Assembly: GCF_000237325.1 (NCBI RefSeq)
Contig: NC_017542.1
Span: 3,072,501 to 3,136,500 of the forward strand
DNA length: 64,000 nt
Direction: 5' to 3'
From: Paenibacillus polymyxa M1
GTDB taxonomy: Bacteria; Bacillota; Bacilli; Paenibacillales; Paenibacillaceae
Numbering within the stretch: the first letter of the stretch is position 1; each line of letters begins with the position of its first letter. Position numbers and translations under genes: made by a program. The notes under the pieces are model-generated. The model made no database searches. It saw only the letters and a program-made list of their open reading frames with translations, and was not told the origin of the DNA. Of this stretch, positions 25,782 to 33,822 are shown in pieces.

Positions 25782-27153
25782 TATCTAACCACACCTTTTC
25801 AATGAATTTTGAGAGTTTTTGCATTGTTTCAGGAACCGCATGAGTACGGAAATGCTCAAACAGCCCTATACAGTTTATATAATAACTCTCATTATTTAGT
25901 GTATGATAACTTACCATTGAATACATCAAGTATTTGAAGCCATCGTCGTATGTACCTCGATGTAAATGATAATACGCTAACTCATAACTCAAACGTGCAT
26001 ACTGTTCTGGTATAACTTGTTTCGTATACATATCAGATGATGACTGCTGCACAAAAGAATCAATAATCATTTCAAACCGTTTAAGTATATCATTCACGTC
26101 TAAATGGTACCGATTAGCAGCAAGTATTAAGTTCAACAGTTTAGTAACCATTTCATTATCGACCTTTGAGGCAGCAATGTATTCTACATAATCCGAAAGT
26201 ACACTTATATCCCCAGACAGGAGTGTATTAACATAAATATTGCATTCTGCCCAGTTTTGGAACAAGCCAATCCAGTGTTGGGTGGTCTCGTCCGTCTCTT
26301 CGACCCAACCTAAATCAGTGTAGGCATATGTATATTGTAGAGCTTGTTGATAATCGCCTTGGGCTTCACATACACTTGCACACAACAAGTCAGCATAGGA
26401 AATATATACAAACAACGGGCGACTTAGCTTATTGACAGACTCATCCCGCTCTCGACTCCGTTGTTCATGTTTCATTGAATATTGGATTTCTGCCTTGGCT
26501 CTAATTTTCCTCGCCATTTCGTCAACCTTGTCCCATTTACGCAAAGACCTGTACACGTTAGCCAAATCCTTAAATGCATCAAGTTGATCTATTTCGTCCA
26601 GACGTTCGACAAAAACCTCAAATACCGTTGCCGCTCTAAGATTTTGTCTTTGATCGTCTCCAACTTGAATCGTGAATATACGATATTGACAAACTGCCAA
26701 ACGCTCAGAATGTTGATATTTCTCCGCTTCAGCTACCCCCTCATAGAGCAGCAATGCAGCCGCATGTCTTCCCTGCTCCAGCAATCCTTCTGCAATTTCG
26801 AATAGCTTGGGTGAATACAGTAGATTGTCCATGATGGCTCCCACCACTCGACGGATTGCATCCAACTTGTCCAACTCCGCACAGCGAAATATAAATGGCT
26901 CGATTCGCCTCATATTTGGAGGATGGTCGATGATGTAGTTTTCTACGAACAAGTCGTAAAAATGGCCTTCTGGCAAACCCATAGCCTCAGTAATTCGATC
27001 CAGTTGTTTAATAGACAAAGGCTTATTTCCTGTCACGATAGCACTTACTGCTCCCCTATTCATATCCGCAATATGACCAAATTGTGAAAAGCTCAACCCC
27101 TCTTGTTGTAGGAATCTGTCTAATTCTGCTCGAATCGTAGGTGTATGTTCCAT
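25744..27153 (-). CDS. AloR/AimR-like peptide-responsive transcription regulator (HTH plus TPR)
   Basis: 469 residues. The N-terminal lambda-type helix-turn-helix is at about 10-60 (LSFSQFGHIADMNRGAVSAI, LSIKQLDRI). It is followed by about 380 residues of helical TPR-like repeats, for example GRHAAALLLYEGVAEAEKY, LDAFKDLANVYRSLRKWDKV and GDYQQALQYTYAYTDLGW. This is the RRNPP architecture (Rap, NprR, PlcR, AimR; AloR in Paenibacillus). A peptide gene overlaps its 3' end, the normal receptor-signal pairing. GAGGGGTGG precedes the ATG. It lies just outside the prophage lysis genes, on the same strand. Confidence 0.85.
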   Translation of the reverse strand: MEHTPTIRAELDRFLQQEGLSFSQFGHIADMNRGAVSAIVTGNKPLSIKQLDRITEAMGLPEGHFYDLFVENYIIDHPPNMRRIEPFIFRCAELDKLDAIRRVVGAIMDNLLYSPKLFEIAEGLLEQGRHAAALLLYEGVAEAEKYQHSERLAVCQYRIFTIQVGDDQRQNLRAATVFEVFVERLDEIDQLDAFKDLANVYRSLRKWDKVDEMARKIRAKAEIQYSMKHEQRSRERDESVNKLSRPLFVYISYADLLCASVCEAQGDYQQALQYTYAYTDLGWVEETDETTQHWIGLFQNWAECNIYVNTLLSGDISVLSDYVEYIAASKVDNEMVTKLLNLILAANRYHLDVNDILKRFEMIIDSFVQQSSSDMYTKQVIPEQYARLSYELAYYHLHRGTYDDGFKYLMYSMVSYHTLNNESYYINCIGLFEHFRTHAVPETMQKLSKFIEKVWLDNVKENGTANHCG

Positions 27154-27201
27154 GCCATAGCCACCCCTCGCATAAAAATTCCAGTATTTTATAACCTTTT
27201 A

Positions 27202-27273
27202 CTATTTTTGCCCAGCAATTAACCAATTGTCAATATCTTTTTGCGAATCGTGTGGAAAGGCTACGTTTGTCAT
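27202..27273 (-). CDS. Possible 23-residue peptide upstream of aloR
   Basis: ATG at 27273 follows AGGAG at seven bases and opens a 23-codon frame (MTNVAFPHDSQ to AGQK) that ends 48 bp before aloR. It is not hydrophobic. It may be a small protein, an upstream regulatory frame, or chance. TTGACA within it could be part of an aloR promoter. Confidence 0.3.
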   Translation of the reverse strand: MTNVAFPHDSQKDIDNWLIAGQK

Positions 27274-27291
27274 AAGGGTACTCCTGTAAAC

Positions 27292-27331
27292 AAAAAAACA
27301 CCCCACCGGCGTTAAGCCAGCAGGGTGCTTC
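27292..27331 (-). terminator. Terminator of the prophage late operon
   Basis: GCACCCtGCtGGC and GCCgGtgGGGTG form a stem on the minus strand, followed by seven T, just after the last lysis gene. Confidence 0.85.
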
Positions 27332-27351
27332 GTATTTCCAAACGTTTGTGA

Positions 27352-27861
27352 TTATTCGGCAGCAATAGGTGGTTGGGTAGCGGGAAAAGCAGTTTGCTCC
27401 TTCGTAGAAGCTGTAGGTACTTTATTATCTCCCACAGCTTGGTTTACCAATTCGCTAACTTTAGCTGCAAAAGCCGAAACAGCCGCTTTAGCCACATCTT
27501 CAGGTGGCTGTAATTCAGAATCAACGCGCTTGGTTTTACCAGGGTTAAAACGTTCCCAAGCCAATTGCACAGCCGATTCAATTTCATCCGAACCCACCTT
27601 TATTCCTAGCGCTCCCAACTTATCTGCAAGGTATTTAGTTGCCCCATGGAATTTAGCAGCTCCTTGGCCTGCAAATTTGGTTTCGGCATAAGCATAGGCA
27701 TCATGTGCCAGTTGCTCAATTCGCTTGCGCTGCTCTGCTGTAAAACGAGCCTCATAGAGTGGCTTTAGCTTTCTGTATAGCGCCGTGCCAAGGGTCAGGG
27801 CTCCGATTGTAACCAAGCCGATAGCAGACAGTGCAATGGTTGTAATGTATTGTTCTATCAT
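27352..27861 (-). CDS. Phage holin, LLH family
   Basis: 169 residues with one N-terminal transmembrane helix (residues about 6-28) and a long soluble, Ala/Lys/Glu-rich helical domain containing RIEQLAHDAYAYAETKF and the AAKFHGATKYLADKL segment typical of LL-H-type holins. It forms membrane lesions at the end of infection. It follows the lysin by a few bases; a different holin lies upstream of the lysin, so the module has holin-lysin-holin order. Confidence 0.8.
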   Translation of the reverse strand: MIEQYITTIALSAIGLVTIGALTLGTALYRKLKPLYEARFTAEQRKRIEQLAHDAYAYAETKFAGQGAAKFHGATKYLADKLGALGIKVGSDEIESAVQLAWERFNPGKTKRVDSELQPPEDVAKAAVSAFAAKVSELVNQAVGDNKVPTASTKEQTAFPATQPPIAAE

Positions 27862-27866
27862 AATAA

Positions 27867-28736
27867 TTACTTATCCCCCTTGAGAATGTTTTTACGTAGA
27901 CGATTAAGAGCAACAGCAACTTCTTCCCGAGTAATTGGCGCACCTGGACGGGTTCCATCAAAATACCCGTTTTGGGTCATTTCCTTCCACGCATCGGCTG
28001 CCCATGGGCTAACTTTGTTAATGTCTCTTTGTTGTTTTGACACTGTTTTTTCCTCCTTTTTTATTCCCTTGATCCAATTACGTAACTCATCCACTGTTCC
28101 GTTGTACTCGTTAAGGTCCACTGGTCCGCCAATGCCATTGACCCGCATTCTCCCGTTCGGCAGCGTTCCGCCTGCGGAACCATCGGAATACTGCCAAAAG
28201 TCCCAACGTGTCCAACCGGACGCATCTGGTGGTACTTGTGTAGCGCTGTACCTTGCAATCCATAATGGATAACTGGACAGCCCCGAAAAATTGCCTATGA
28301 ATGACGGATACGTATAAACAATCGGACGCACTCCAGTAAGCCGCTCAACCTCCTGTAAAAACGCCTTGGCTACAGCTGTAATCGCCGTTTTGCTAAGGTT
28401 GGACTTATTGGACTCGTAGTCCATCACGGGCGGCAGGTCAAACGTGGACGCGCCTCCAGCGTCCTTTATTGCCTTTGCAAAGTTTTCCGCCTCTCGTCGG
28501 GCCAGCTCTGGCGTAGTGGCAGAGTCGTCAATGTAGTGATAAGCCCCGATAAGCAGGCCAGCCGCCTTCGCATCTTTTACAAACTGCAAAAATGTTTTTG
28601 AACGGAACGAGCGTCCCTGTGTAGCTTTAATGAAAACAAAACTGATCCCGTCTGCAGCAACCTTTTTAAAATCAATGCTGCCCTGATGATGAGATACGTC
28701 AATCCCTTGTGCATTACGTCTATTTCGTTGTTGCAT
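27867..28736 (-). CDS. Phage endolysin: GH25 muramidase with C-terminal domain
   Basis: 289 residues. The N-terminal GH25 lysozyme domain (about 10-215) shows GIDVSHHQGSIDF, FVFIKATQG, IGAYHYID, the catalytic region PPVMDYES and WDFWQYSDG. The C-terminal 60 residues (SPWAADAWKEMTQNGYFDG, PITREEVAVALNRL) resemble an S-layer-homology or peptidoglycan-binding unit. It cleaves the N-acetylmuramic acid to N-acetylglucosamine bond. ATG 28736 has GGGAG at nine bases; ATG 28745 is too close to it. Confidence 0.92.
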   Translation of the reverse strand: MQQRNRRNAQGIDVSHHQGSIDFKKVAADGISFVFIKATQGRSFRSKTFLQFVKDAKAAGLLIGAYHYIDDSATTPELARREAENFAKAIKDAGGASTFDLPPVMDYESNKSNLSKTAITAVAKAFLQEVERLTGVRPIVYTYPSFIGNFSGLSSYPLWIARYSATQVPPDASGWTRWDFWQYSDGSAGGTLPNGRMRVNGIGGPVDLNEYNGTVDELRNWIKGIKKEEKTVSKQQRDINKVSPWAADAWKEMTQNGYFDGTRPGAPITREEVAVALNRLRKNILKGDK

Positions 28737-29190
28737 CTGTTTCATCTCCCTTGTCTTTCAACTGCCGCAAGAAACTTTTAAGCTTGAACGGCAATGGGAT
28801 TCCCAATGCCCCAAGATTCTCGGCCAGTGACAGCCCTTCACGACCGGCGTAAAAATAAATCGCTGCGATCCTAAAAATAGGCGCATCTGGTTGTAACCAA
28901 TCATCAATTTGTGCAGATAAACCCACCACCATTAAAACAGTAGCCTTACGGATTCCTCCCCAAAACATCACATTACTGTCCGCTTTCTTATTTTTAAAAG
29001 CTGCGATAACTCCGAAAATATAATCTGCCACCATCATATAAAACAGCACCTTCAGCGGCTTGTCCCACCCACCCAAAAATGTAACAATCAGACCAGTCAG
29101 CGCCGTAACTCCCCCTGCCGCCGCCTCCTTCTCCGATGCCCCAACCATTGCGGTCCATACGGTGCTGCCAAACATTTTTATTTGGCTCAC
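28720..29190 (-). CDS. Phage holin, phi29/Cph1 toxin-secretion type
   Basis: About 156 residues with three hydrophobic segments (ALTGLIVTFLGG, VLFYMMVADYIFGVIAAF, IRKATVLMVVGLSAQI) and the conserved KPLKVLFYMMVADYIFG motif of holin_4 family proteins. GTG 29190 is chosen because AAGGGGG lies eight bases upstream. An ATG at 29238 would place the start inside the upstream terminator hairpin. It overlaps the lysin start by 17 bp. Confidence 0.85.
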   Translation of the reverse strand: MSQIKMFGSTVWTAMVGASEKEAAAGGVTALTGLIVTFLGGWDKPLKVLFYMMVADYIFGVIAAFKNKKADSNVMFWGGIRKATVLMVVGLSAQIDDWLQPDAPIFRIAAIYFYAGREGLSLAENLGALGIPLPFKLKSFLRQLKDKGDETDATTK

Positions 29191-29205
29191 TACCTTTTCC
29201 CCCTT

Positions 29206-29236
29206 AAAAAATAAAGCCCCCGACCACTCCGAGGGC
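29206..29236 (-). terminator. Terminator upstream of the holin gene
   Basis: GCCCTCG and CGGGGGC pair around a 7-nt loop and are followed by TTTATTTTTT on the minus strand. It separates the fibre and lysis transcripts at least partly. Confidence 0.7.
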
Positions 29237-29268
29237 ATAATAATAGCGCATCCGATTGGATACGCCGC

Positions 29269-29460
29269 TTACGCTTCTTGTTCTGTTGGTTGTTCTACCG
29301 CCCGCGTAGTTGCCGGAGTTGCCTGTGAAGGCTCAGTAATGCCCAAGTCAGCTTTAACCAAGTCTCGCAAAGCTACTGGCACGTCCTCAATTTCACGACG
29401 GCCAGCAAGGATAAGATGTACAAGTGTAGTTGCAAAAGCTTTTTTAATCTGTTCATTCAT
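29269..29460 (-). CDS. CD1375/XkdX-like small phage protein
   Basis: 63 residues. The central LVHLILAGRREIEDVPVALRDLVKADLGI fits the short CD1375-type proteins found just after tail fibre genes in Firmicute phages; function unknown. GGGGAGGTG precedes the ATG at 29460; a longer TTG-started frame lies inside a terminator and is rejected. Confidence 0.7.
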   Translation of the reverse strand: MNEQIKKAFATTLVHLILAGRREIEDVPVALRDLVKADLGITEPSQATPATTRAVEQPTEQEA

Positions 29461-29493
29461 GATTTTTTCACCTCCCCTCATGAGCTGTATGAG

Positions 29494-29526
29494 AATAAAA
29501 AATAGAATCCGCTCCCGGATTCTATT
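29494..29526 (-). terminator. Terminator after the tail-fibre-associated gene
   Basis: AATAGAATCC and GGATTCTATT form a perfect 10-bp stem with a 6-nt loop and a following T run on the minus strand; it overlaps the stop of the upstream gene. Confidence 0.85.
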
Positions 29527-29875
29527 TAGCATCGGTCTGTGACATAACGAGTTGGATAAGACCGGCTATGGATTCTTTGTTGTCCAGATCTGCCTGTTTC
29601 AATGCAGCGTTCTCGACTTCAGCCTTCTCTAACCGGGCTTTAAGTTTGTCCAATTCGCTTGGCGTATCAACTTCTTGAGATACGGGCACGTCTTCAAGGA
29701 CAAACAACTTCTTATCGTCAGTATAGCGGACTCGTTTGCCCGCTGGAGTATTCCACACAACCTCAGGCAGCTCGTCTACCTGTACGTACTTATACGGAAT
29801 ATCGTCAACAGATTCAATATACTCATTCCAGCCCCATACAACACCGTTGTCATGAAAAAATACGACTTTAATCAT
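29522..29875 (-). CDS. Tail-fibre-associated small protein (XkdW-like position)
   Basis: 117 residues. The N-terminal half (MIKVVFFHDNGVVWGW, VDDIPYKYVQVDELPEVV) is a small beta domain and the C-terminal third a coiled coil (LDKLKARLEKAEVENAALKQ). Its place after the fibre gene suggests a fibre accessory or chaperone, which is inference. GAGGTG precedes ATG 29875, and the gene overlaps the fibre stop by four bases. Confidence 0.65.
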   Translation of the reverse strand: MIKVVFFHDNGVVWGWNEYIESVDDIPYKYVQVDELPEVVWNTPAGKRVRYTDDKKLFVLEDVPVSQEVDTPSELDKLKARLEKAEVENAALKQADLDNKESIAGLIQLVMSQTDAK

Positions 29876-30975
29876 GGTGTCACCTCGTCGTAGCATACCT
29901 GAATATTACGAATGCTTCCCTTAATTGTATATGCGCCTGCGCCTCCTGAACCATAATTAGCTGCATAAATATAGAAGGCGATATATACTGGACCAAGAGA
30001 TGTTACACGCATAACACCTTCACTACCAAACCAAGAATTTAGTCCAGGCTTCAATGCCGAAGAGATTGTGTTACCAGGCGAATTAGATCCATGACTATCT
30101 CTGGTGGTACCTAGCCCATCTCTATAATTAAAAAGAGTTTTCTGAACCGCATACTCTACCCATTCACTATCATCGCCAGCACTCCATGTATTGGACCCAT
30201 GAGCAGACGCTGAGATACCCCAGTTACTGTTAGCATCAGTAGGTGCAGTACCAGAAACTAATTCTACAAGGCCTTCCCAATAAATGCGAAGCTCACCCAG
30301 CGCCTTAGGTATAAATTTAAATACCAACATAGTAGGCGACAGATTAGAAGAACCACCACCAGATGCAACCTGCTGCGCATATGTCGTGGCCTGAGAAAGT
30401 CTTACATTATTACTTGCTACTAAAACCATATTGCCACCTCCGTTTGTTCTCCAGTCTGTCCACGTTCCGGCTGCTGTTCTAATGCGATTAAAAATACCGC
30501 CTGTTTCATCAACATACCTTTGTACAAAAACCGAATCTTGTCCTACTATAACTGAAGAAACAAAAAGCACACCCTTAGTATTTGCTCCCGGTGGACTGTG
30601 ATCCGAGACAGGGTTTAAAGTAGCAACATCAATCCTGTGTGCTCCCGGCAGAACTATAAAGTTCCAGTCGACTGAAAAGGGTTTACCCCGATCGACAAAT
30701 GATAAGCCGTAAAGGTCGGAAAGAGCTTTACTGTTTGGCACCGTAACTGGTGATGTTGACTTGTAATCCGCGCTCATTCGTACGATACCTTTTTGGGTTG
30801 TGCTTGCATCCGGCACTTTGGCCTCTTTGATCGCCCCATCAACGTACGTTTTTACATCAGCAATCTGCGCGGACAACTCTTGGTCATTCTCATAAAGCGT
30901 ATCAATTGGTTTATTTAAAACATCTGCGTGACCCTGATCGGTTGTAACAAAGCGGCGTGGTTGCTGTATAGCCAT
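29872..30975 (-). CDS. Phage tail fibre / receptor-binding protein
   Basis: 367 residues. A short attachment region (MAIQQPRRFVTTDQGHADVLNKPI) and coiled coil (ELSAQIADVKTYVDGAIKEA) lead to the phage fibre repeat DASTTQKGIVRMSAD, a pyocin-knob-like segment (GTWTDWRTNGG near 172) and a beta-rich C-terminal head that probably binds the host surface. GGAGG precedes the ATG. It is expected to determine host range. Confidence 0.8.
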   Translation of the reverse strand: MAIQQPRRFVTTDQGHADVLNKPIDTLYENDQELSAQIADVKTYVDGAIKEAKVPDASTTQKGIVRMSADYKSTSPVTVPNSKALSDLYGLSFVDRGKPFSVDWNFIVLPGAHRIDVATLNPVSDHSPPGANTKGVLFVSSVIVGQDSVFVQRYVDETGGIFNRIRTAAGTWTDWRTNGGGNMVLVASNNVRLSQATTYAQQVASGGGSSNLSPTMLVFKFIPKALGELRIYWEGLVELVSGTAPTDANSNWGISASAHGSNTWSAGDDSEWVEYAVQKTLFNYRDGLGTTRDSHGSNSPGNTISSALKPGLNSWFGSEGVMRVTSLGPVYIAFYIYAANYGSGGAGAYTIKGSIRNIQVCYDEVTP

Positions 30976-30989
30976 AAGATTCGTCCTCC

Positions 30990-31379
30990 TTAATAAATGT
31001 CGTCAATCTCGAAAACGAACTCTATGTCTCCGTCTTTGATTTTGTTCGTCATGGTGCGAACCGCTGTGAATTTCCCAACCGAATCTACCAAAGCAAGTTC
31101 ATTGATCGTTTTCCCGGCAAGCTCTGTTTCTGCAAGAGAACAGACATAACGGATCGTTGCTGGGGCGATAAATTCGTGGCCCGAGATATTCTTTTGAATC
31201 AGTTCCGCTTTTAATACTTGCTCTGTGCCATCCAAAGGCAAAGGCTTGCCCTCTGCATCAACCCCACCGCTGCCAAATGCCATTTTGACCACTTTAGTCA
31301 ATGTGCCGCCTTCGGCCCGCGCTTGGGCCATCTGTTCTCTCGCATAGACCGTTGTCACCGTTAATACTTGTTCTGCCAT
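30990..31379 (-). CDS. Phage tail-collar fibre protein, N-terminal type (DUF3751-like)
   Basis: 129 residues corresponding to the baseplate-attachment domain of P2 gpH-like fibres (LTVTTVYAREQMAQARAEGG, VVKMAFGSGG, INELALVDSVGKFTAVRTMTNK). Here it is a separate short protein rather than the start of a long fibre. It probably links the baseplate to the fibre encoded next. Confidence 0.75.
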   Translation of the reverse strand: MAEQVLTVTTVYAREQMAQARAEGGTLTKVVKMAFGSGGVDAEGKPLPLDGTEQVLKAELIQKNISGHEFIAPATIRYVCSLAETELAGKTINELALVDSVGKFTAVRTMTNKIKDGDIEFVFEIDDIY

Positions 31380-31388
31380 AATGTCCTC

Positions 31389-32141
31389 CTATACATGTAA
31401 AATTGTCTCTGTTGAGCTCAGTGAGTGGCTACCATCAAACAAGTTCTGACCGTCAAGCAGCCAATAATTTTTGCGGACTTTTAAAATTCCCTCTTGTCGG
31501 TTCGTAATCGGATTGCTGACCCTCAGCTCCAATCGGTTTCGTTTGCGCTGCCGTTCGCCAGTCCAACCGGAAAGCGAAGCGGACCCATCCAGTAATTTTG
31601 TTCCATCTAGATACCACGGCTTGCCACCGAAAAAACCTACGCGGGAATGGAACCTAATACGTGTTTTAATTCCGAATTTGTGGTGAACGTCAATACGAAA
31701 AGTAGGCTGCGCTTTGTTAATATGAACAGGCCGAATGTACTCAAAGTCTTCCATCAGGCCTTTAACGTTTAACTGTGTGTCGATACCATACACAAACAAG
31801 ATCGTCTTCTTTAGATAATCCTCTTGTATGTCCAACAGATTACCGTACTTCCCACCAATCAGTCGCAGTACCGGCAGTGTAAAAGGTCGCTTGGCCCAAC
31901 GCTTACGACGTATCGCGTCACGGCGCTGTTCTAAGTTCCCAATCTGCTCCTGGTGGAAATATATCCACTCCCAAATAGGCAATGCCCAAGTAGCAGTCTT
32001 TAAAACGAACTGATTTCCCAGATCGTCAATCGACTTTTCCCGATCGTTTATTTCCAACTCCATAACGTCAAAATGCCGCTCGGCCATGTCGATCTCATAC
32101 ATGTGTGGCGGCAGCATTTCCCGGTATCGCAGAGGTATCAT
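31389..32141 (-). CDS. xkdU: Baseplate protein, YmfQ/XkdU family (P2 gpI-like)
   Basis: 250 residues. The N-terminal half (RYREMLPPHMYEIDMAERHFDVM, WALPIWEWIYF, RRDAIRRKRWAK) matches DUF2313-type proteins that follow baseplate J. The C-terminal half has repeated DGSxSLS segments (LLDGSASLSGW, LFDGSHSLSS). Part of the baseplate. It overlaps the J-like gene by four bases. Confidence 0.75.
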   Translation of the reverse strand: MIPLRYREMLPPHMYEIDMAERHFDVMELEINDREKSIDDLGNQFVLKTATWALPIWEWIYFHQEQIGNLEQRRDAIRRKRWAKRPFTLPVLRLIGGKYGNLLDIQEDYLKKTILFVYGIDTQLNVKGLMEDFEYIRPVHINKAQPTFRIDVHHKFGIKTRIRFHSRVGFFGGKPWYLDGTKLLDGSASLSGWTGERQRKRNRLELRVSNPITNRQEGILKVRKNYWLLDGQNLFDGSHSLSSTETILHV

Positions 32142-32962
32142 GTCAGGGTCACCTCAATATTCAAAACAGACGTGGCCGGAACCTCAATGTCTTCGATGGC
32201 TCCATTAAGCGTAAGGCTTTCGTAATCCTCCACTCCCTTGACCAGCAAAGCAGCACCAACGTAATTAAATACCAGCTTTGTTCTACCAATGGCGTAGTCG
32301 GCTATTCGCTTCCTAATGGGCTCTACCAGTTCCGAAAGTGGAAGAACTGTATTTAGTTTCGCAGCTACTTGCAACGTGAATACTGGGGCAGGATGTACAG
32401 CCAGATCATGCCCGGCAATCCGCTTGTTTTCCCACATATCCGCCTTAACTTTAGCGGCAAACTCTACCGTGATCGGCTGTCCTTGAAGGTCAGTGAGATA
32501 CAAATCGATGCTGTTATCGTGCCGCTCCTTTTCAATGGCAACAGCACCGCCAACGCCTTCCAGCTCCTTTGCCCATGTCTCATAGTCCTTTCGACGCCCG
32601 CTGCCTTCCTCAGCAAACGCACGCTCAAGCATTCGCAATCGGTACGTGTCGTCGTCCTCCCCCACCTTCCGAGGCATACCATCCGACCATCCGTGACCAT
32701 CTAAATACTCACTGTCTGCCCAAATGGGGAAGGCTTGGAGAAAGGCATATATTAACAACTCCTGCTGTTCAGCGTATTCCATAGCGATGGGATACCACAG
32801 ATCATAAAATAACTCTCCCGGATCCGTCGGGGGTGGAGGTAGACCGCGTTCTTGTGCCAATGTAATCGCCCGGTTGACCCATCGGCGGTAAACTTCCTCT
32901 GGGGTTTCCTCCAAAATTGCCATCGGTGGCAGTGCAGGAAGGTCTGTTAATTTCACATTCAC
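32138..32962 (-). CDS. xkdT: Baseplate J-like protein
   Basis: 274 residues, shorter than the usual 300-390. Family segments are YLDGHGWSDGMPRKVGEDDDTYRLR, WAKELEGVGGAVAIEKERHDNSIDLYL and the C-terminal VLNIEVTLT. J proteins form the baseplate wedge. The N-terminal strand region seems reduced, a real size difference rather than a visible frameshift. Confidence 0.82.
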   Translation of the reverse strand: MNVKLTDLPALPPMAILEETPEEVYRRWVNRAITLAQERGLPPPPTDPGELFYDLWYPIAMEYAEQQELLIYAFLQAFPIWADSEYLDGHGWSDGMPRKVGEDDDTYRLRMLERAFAEEGSGRRKDYETWAKELEGVGGAVAIEKERHDNSIDLYLTDLQGQPITVEFAAKVKADMWENKRIAGHDLAVHPAPVFTLQVAAKLNTVLPLSELVEPIRKRIADYAIGRTKLVFNYVGAALLVKGVEDYESLTLNGAIEDIEVPATSVLNIEVTLT

Positions 32963-33402
32963 AATTCAATCGCCTCCTCCAATTCTACTTCTCCGGCCAG
33001 CCCGGTTAATTTAATTCGCAAATACATGTTCTGGCCGTTCCGCTCCATCGACAATACCTCAGCTTGAGAGATTTCCGTATGAGCTGCCAAAGCTTCCTCA
33101 ATGTCGCGTTTTATTTCAACGTCCTCCCAATTGGCCCATTCAGATCGTTCGACACCGATATCAGCGTCATACACCACATATTGAAATCGCTCGGTGTTCA
33201 GGATTTTTAGCGCCGTCTGCACAAGGTATTCACCATACGTAGCCGTTTTTTTGGGACGCCCGTCGTCGGTGGTGACCATCTGCCGCGTGCGATAGTCGAT
33301 CACATATGTCCATTTGGTTTCAGACGCTACCGTCTCTGTCAACTCCACCTCGTCAAGTGTGGAAAGATCAAGATCGGGGAATAACGTTTCATCATCAGCC
33401 AC
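32959..33402 (-). CDS. xkdS: Baseplate protein XkdS (gp25/DUF2634-like)
   Basis: 147 residues with an acidic start and the gp25-like core (WTYVIDYRTRQMV, LVQTALKILNTERFQYVVYDADIG, IKRDIEEALAAHTEI). In contractile phages gp25 helps start sheath assembly on the baseplate. It overlaps both neighbours slightly. Confidence 0.8.
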   Translation of the reverse strand: MADDETLFPDLDLSTLDEVELTETVASETKWTYVIDYRTRQMVTTDDGRPKKTATYGEYLVQTALKILNTERFQYVVYDADIGVERSEWANWEDVEIKRDIEEALAAHTEISQAEVLSMERNGQNMYLRIKLTGLAGEVELEEAIEL

Positions 33403-33820
33403 CAGCCCTTACATCCTTTCCATGAACATAGTACCGCTGTCCGCTCAGTCTGGAGACAATCAGCCGGTCACCAACCTGCAAAGGGCTTGGAATAACCAGC
33501 TTGCCACGTAACGAGCTGCGTGGGGTCTGCTTGTATGGCTCCCCTGTTTCGTAAACCACACCGTTAGCCAGTACGCCTGTAACGCTGCCTTTGGCTTCAT
33601 CGCCCTCCAGATATTCAGCAGCTATGAAATCCGCTTTAACTTCCCGATCCAACAAATACTCAGCAAACACCAGTTTATCCGTTGGATAGGGAGTAAGGTC
33701 ACCATCCACCTCTATTGACGGACTACTTGGCCAACTTAGAAGCGTAGCCCTTTCGGTGTCCCGTGAGTCGATACTGTCTTTGGTTTGATCTTTTAGAAGC
33801 TTGAGCGCTTCATTCAGCAC
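33395..33820 (-). CDS. xkdR: Baseplate-region protein XkdR (DUF2577-like)
   Basis: 141 residues beginning MLNEALKLLKDQTKDSID, with an OB-like C-terminal part (LVIPSPLQVGDRLIVSRLSGQRYYVHGK) typical of DUF2577 proteins between XkdQ and XkdS. Probably a spike or hub accessory. Confidence 0.75.
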   Translation of the reverse strand: MLNEALKLLKDQTKDSIDSRDTERATLLSWPSSPSIEVDGDLTPYPTDKLVFAEYLLDREVKADFIAAEYLEGDEAKGSVTGVLANGVVYETGEPYKQTPRSSLRGKLVIPSPLQVGDRLIVSRLSGQRYYVHGKDVRAGG

Positions 33821-33822
33821 GG

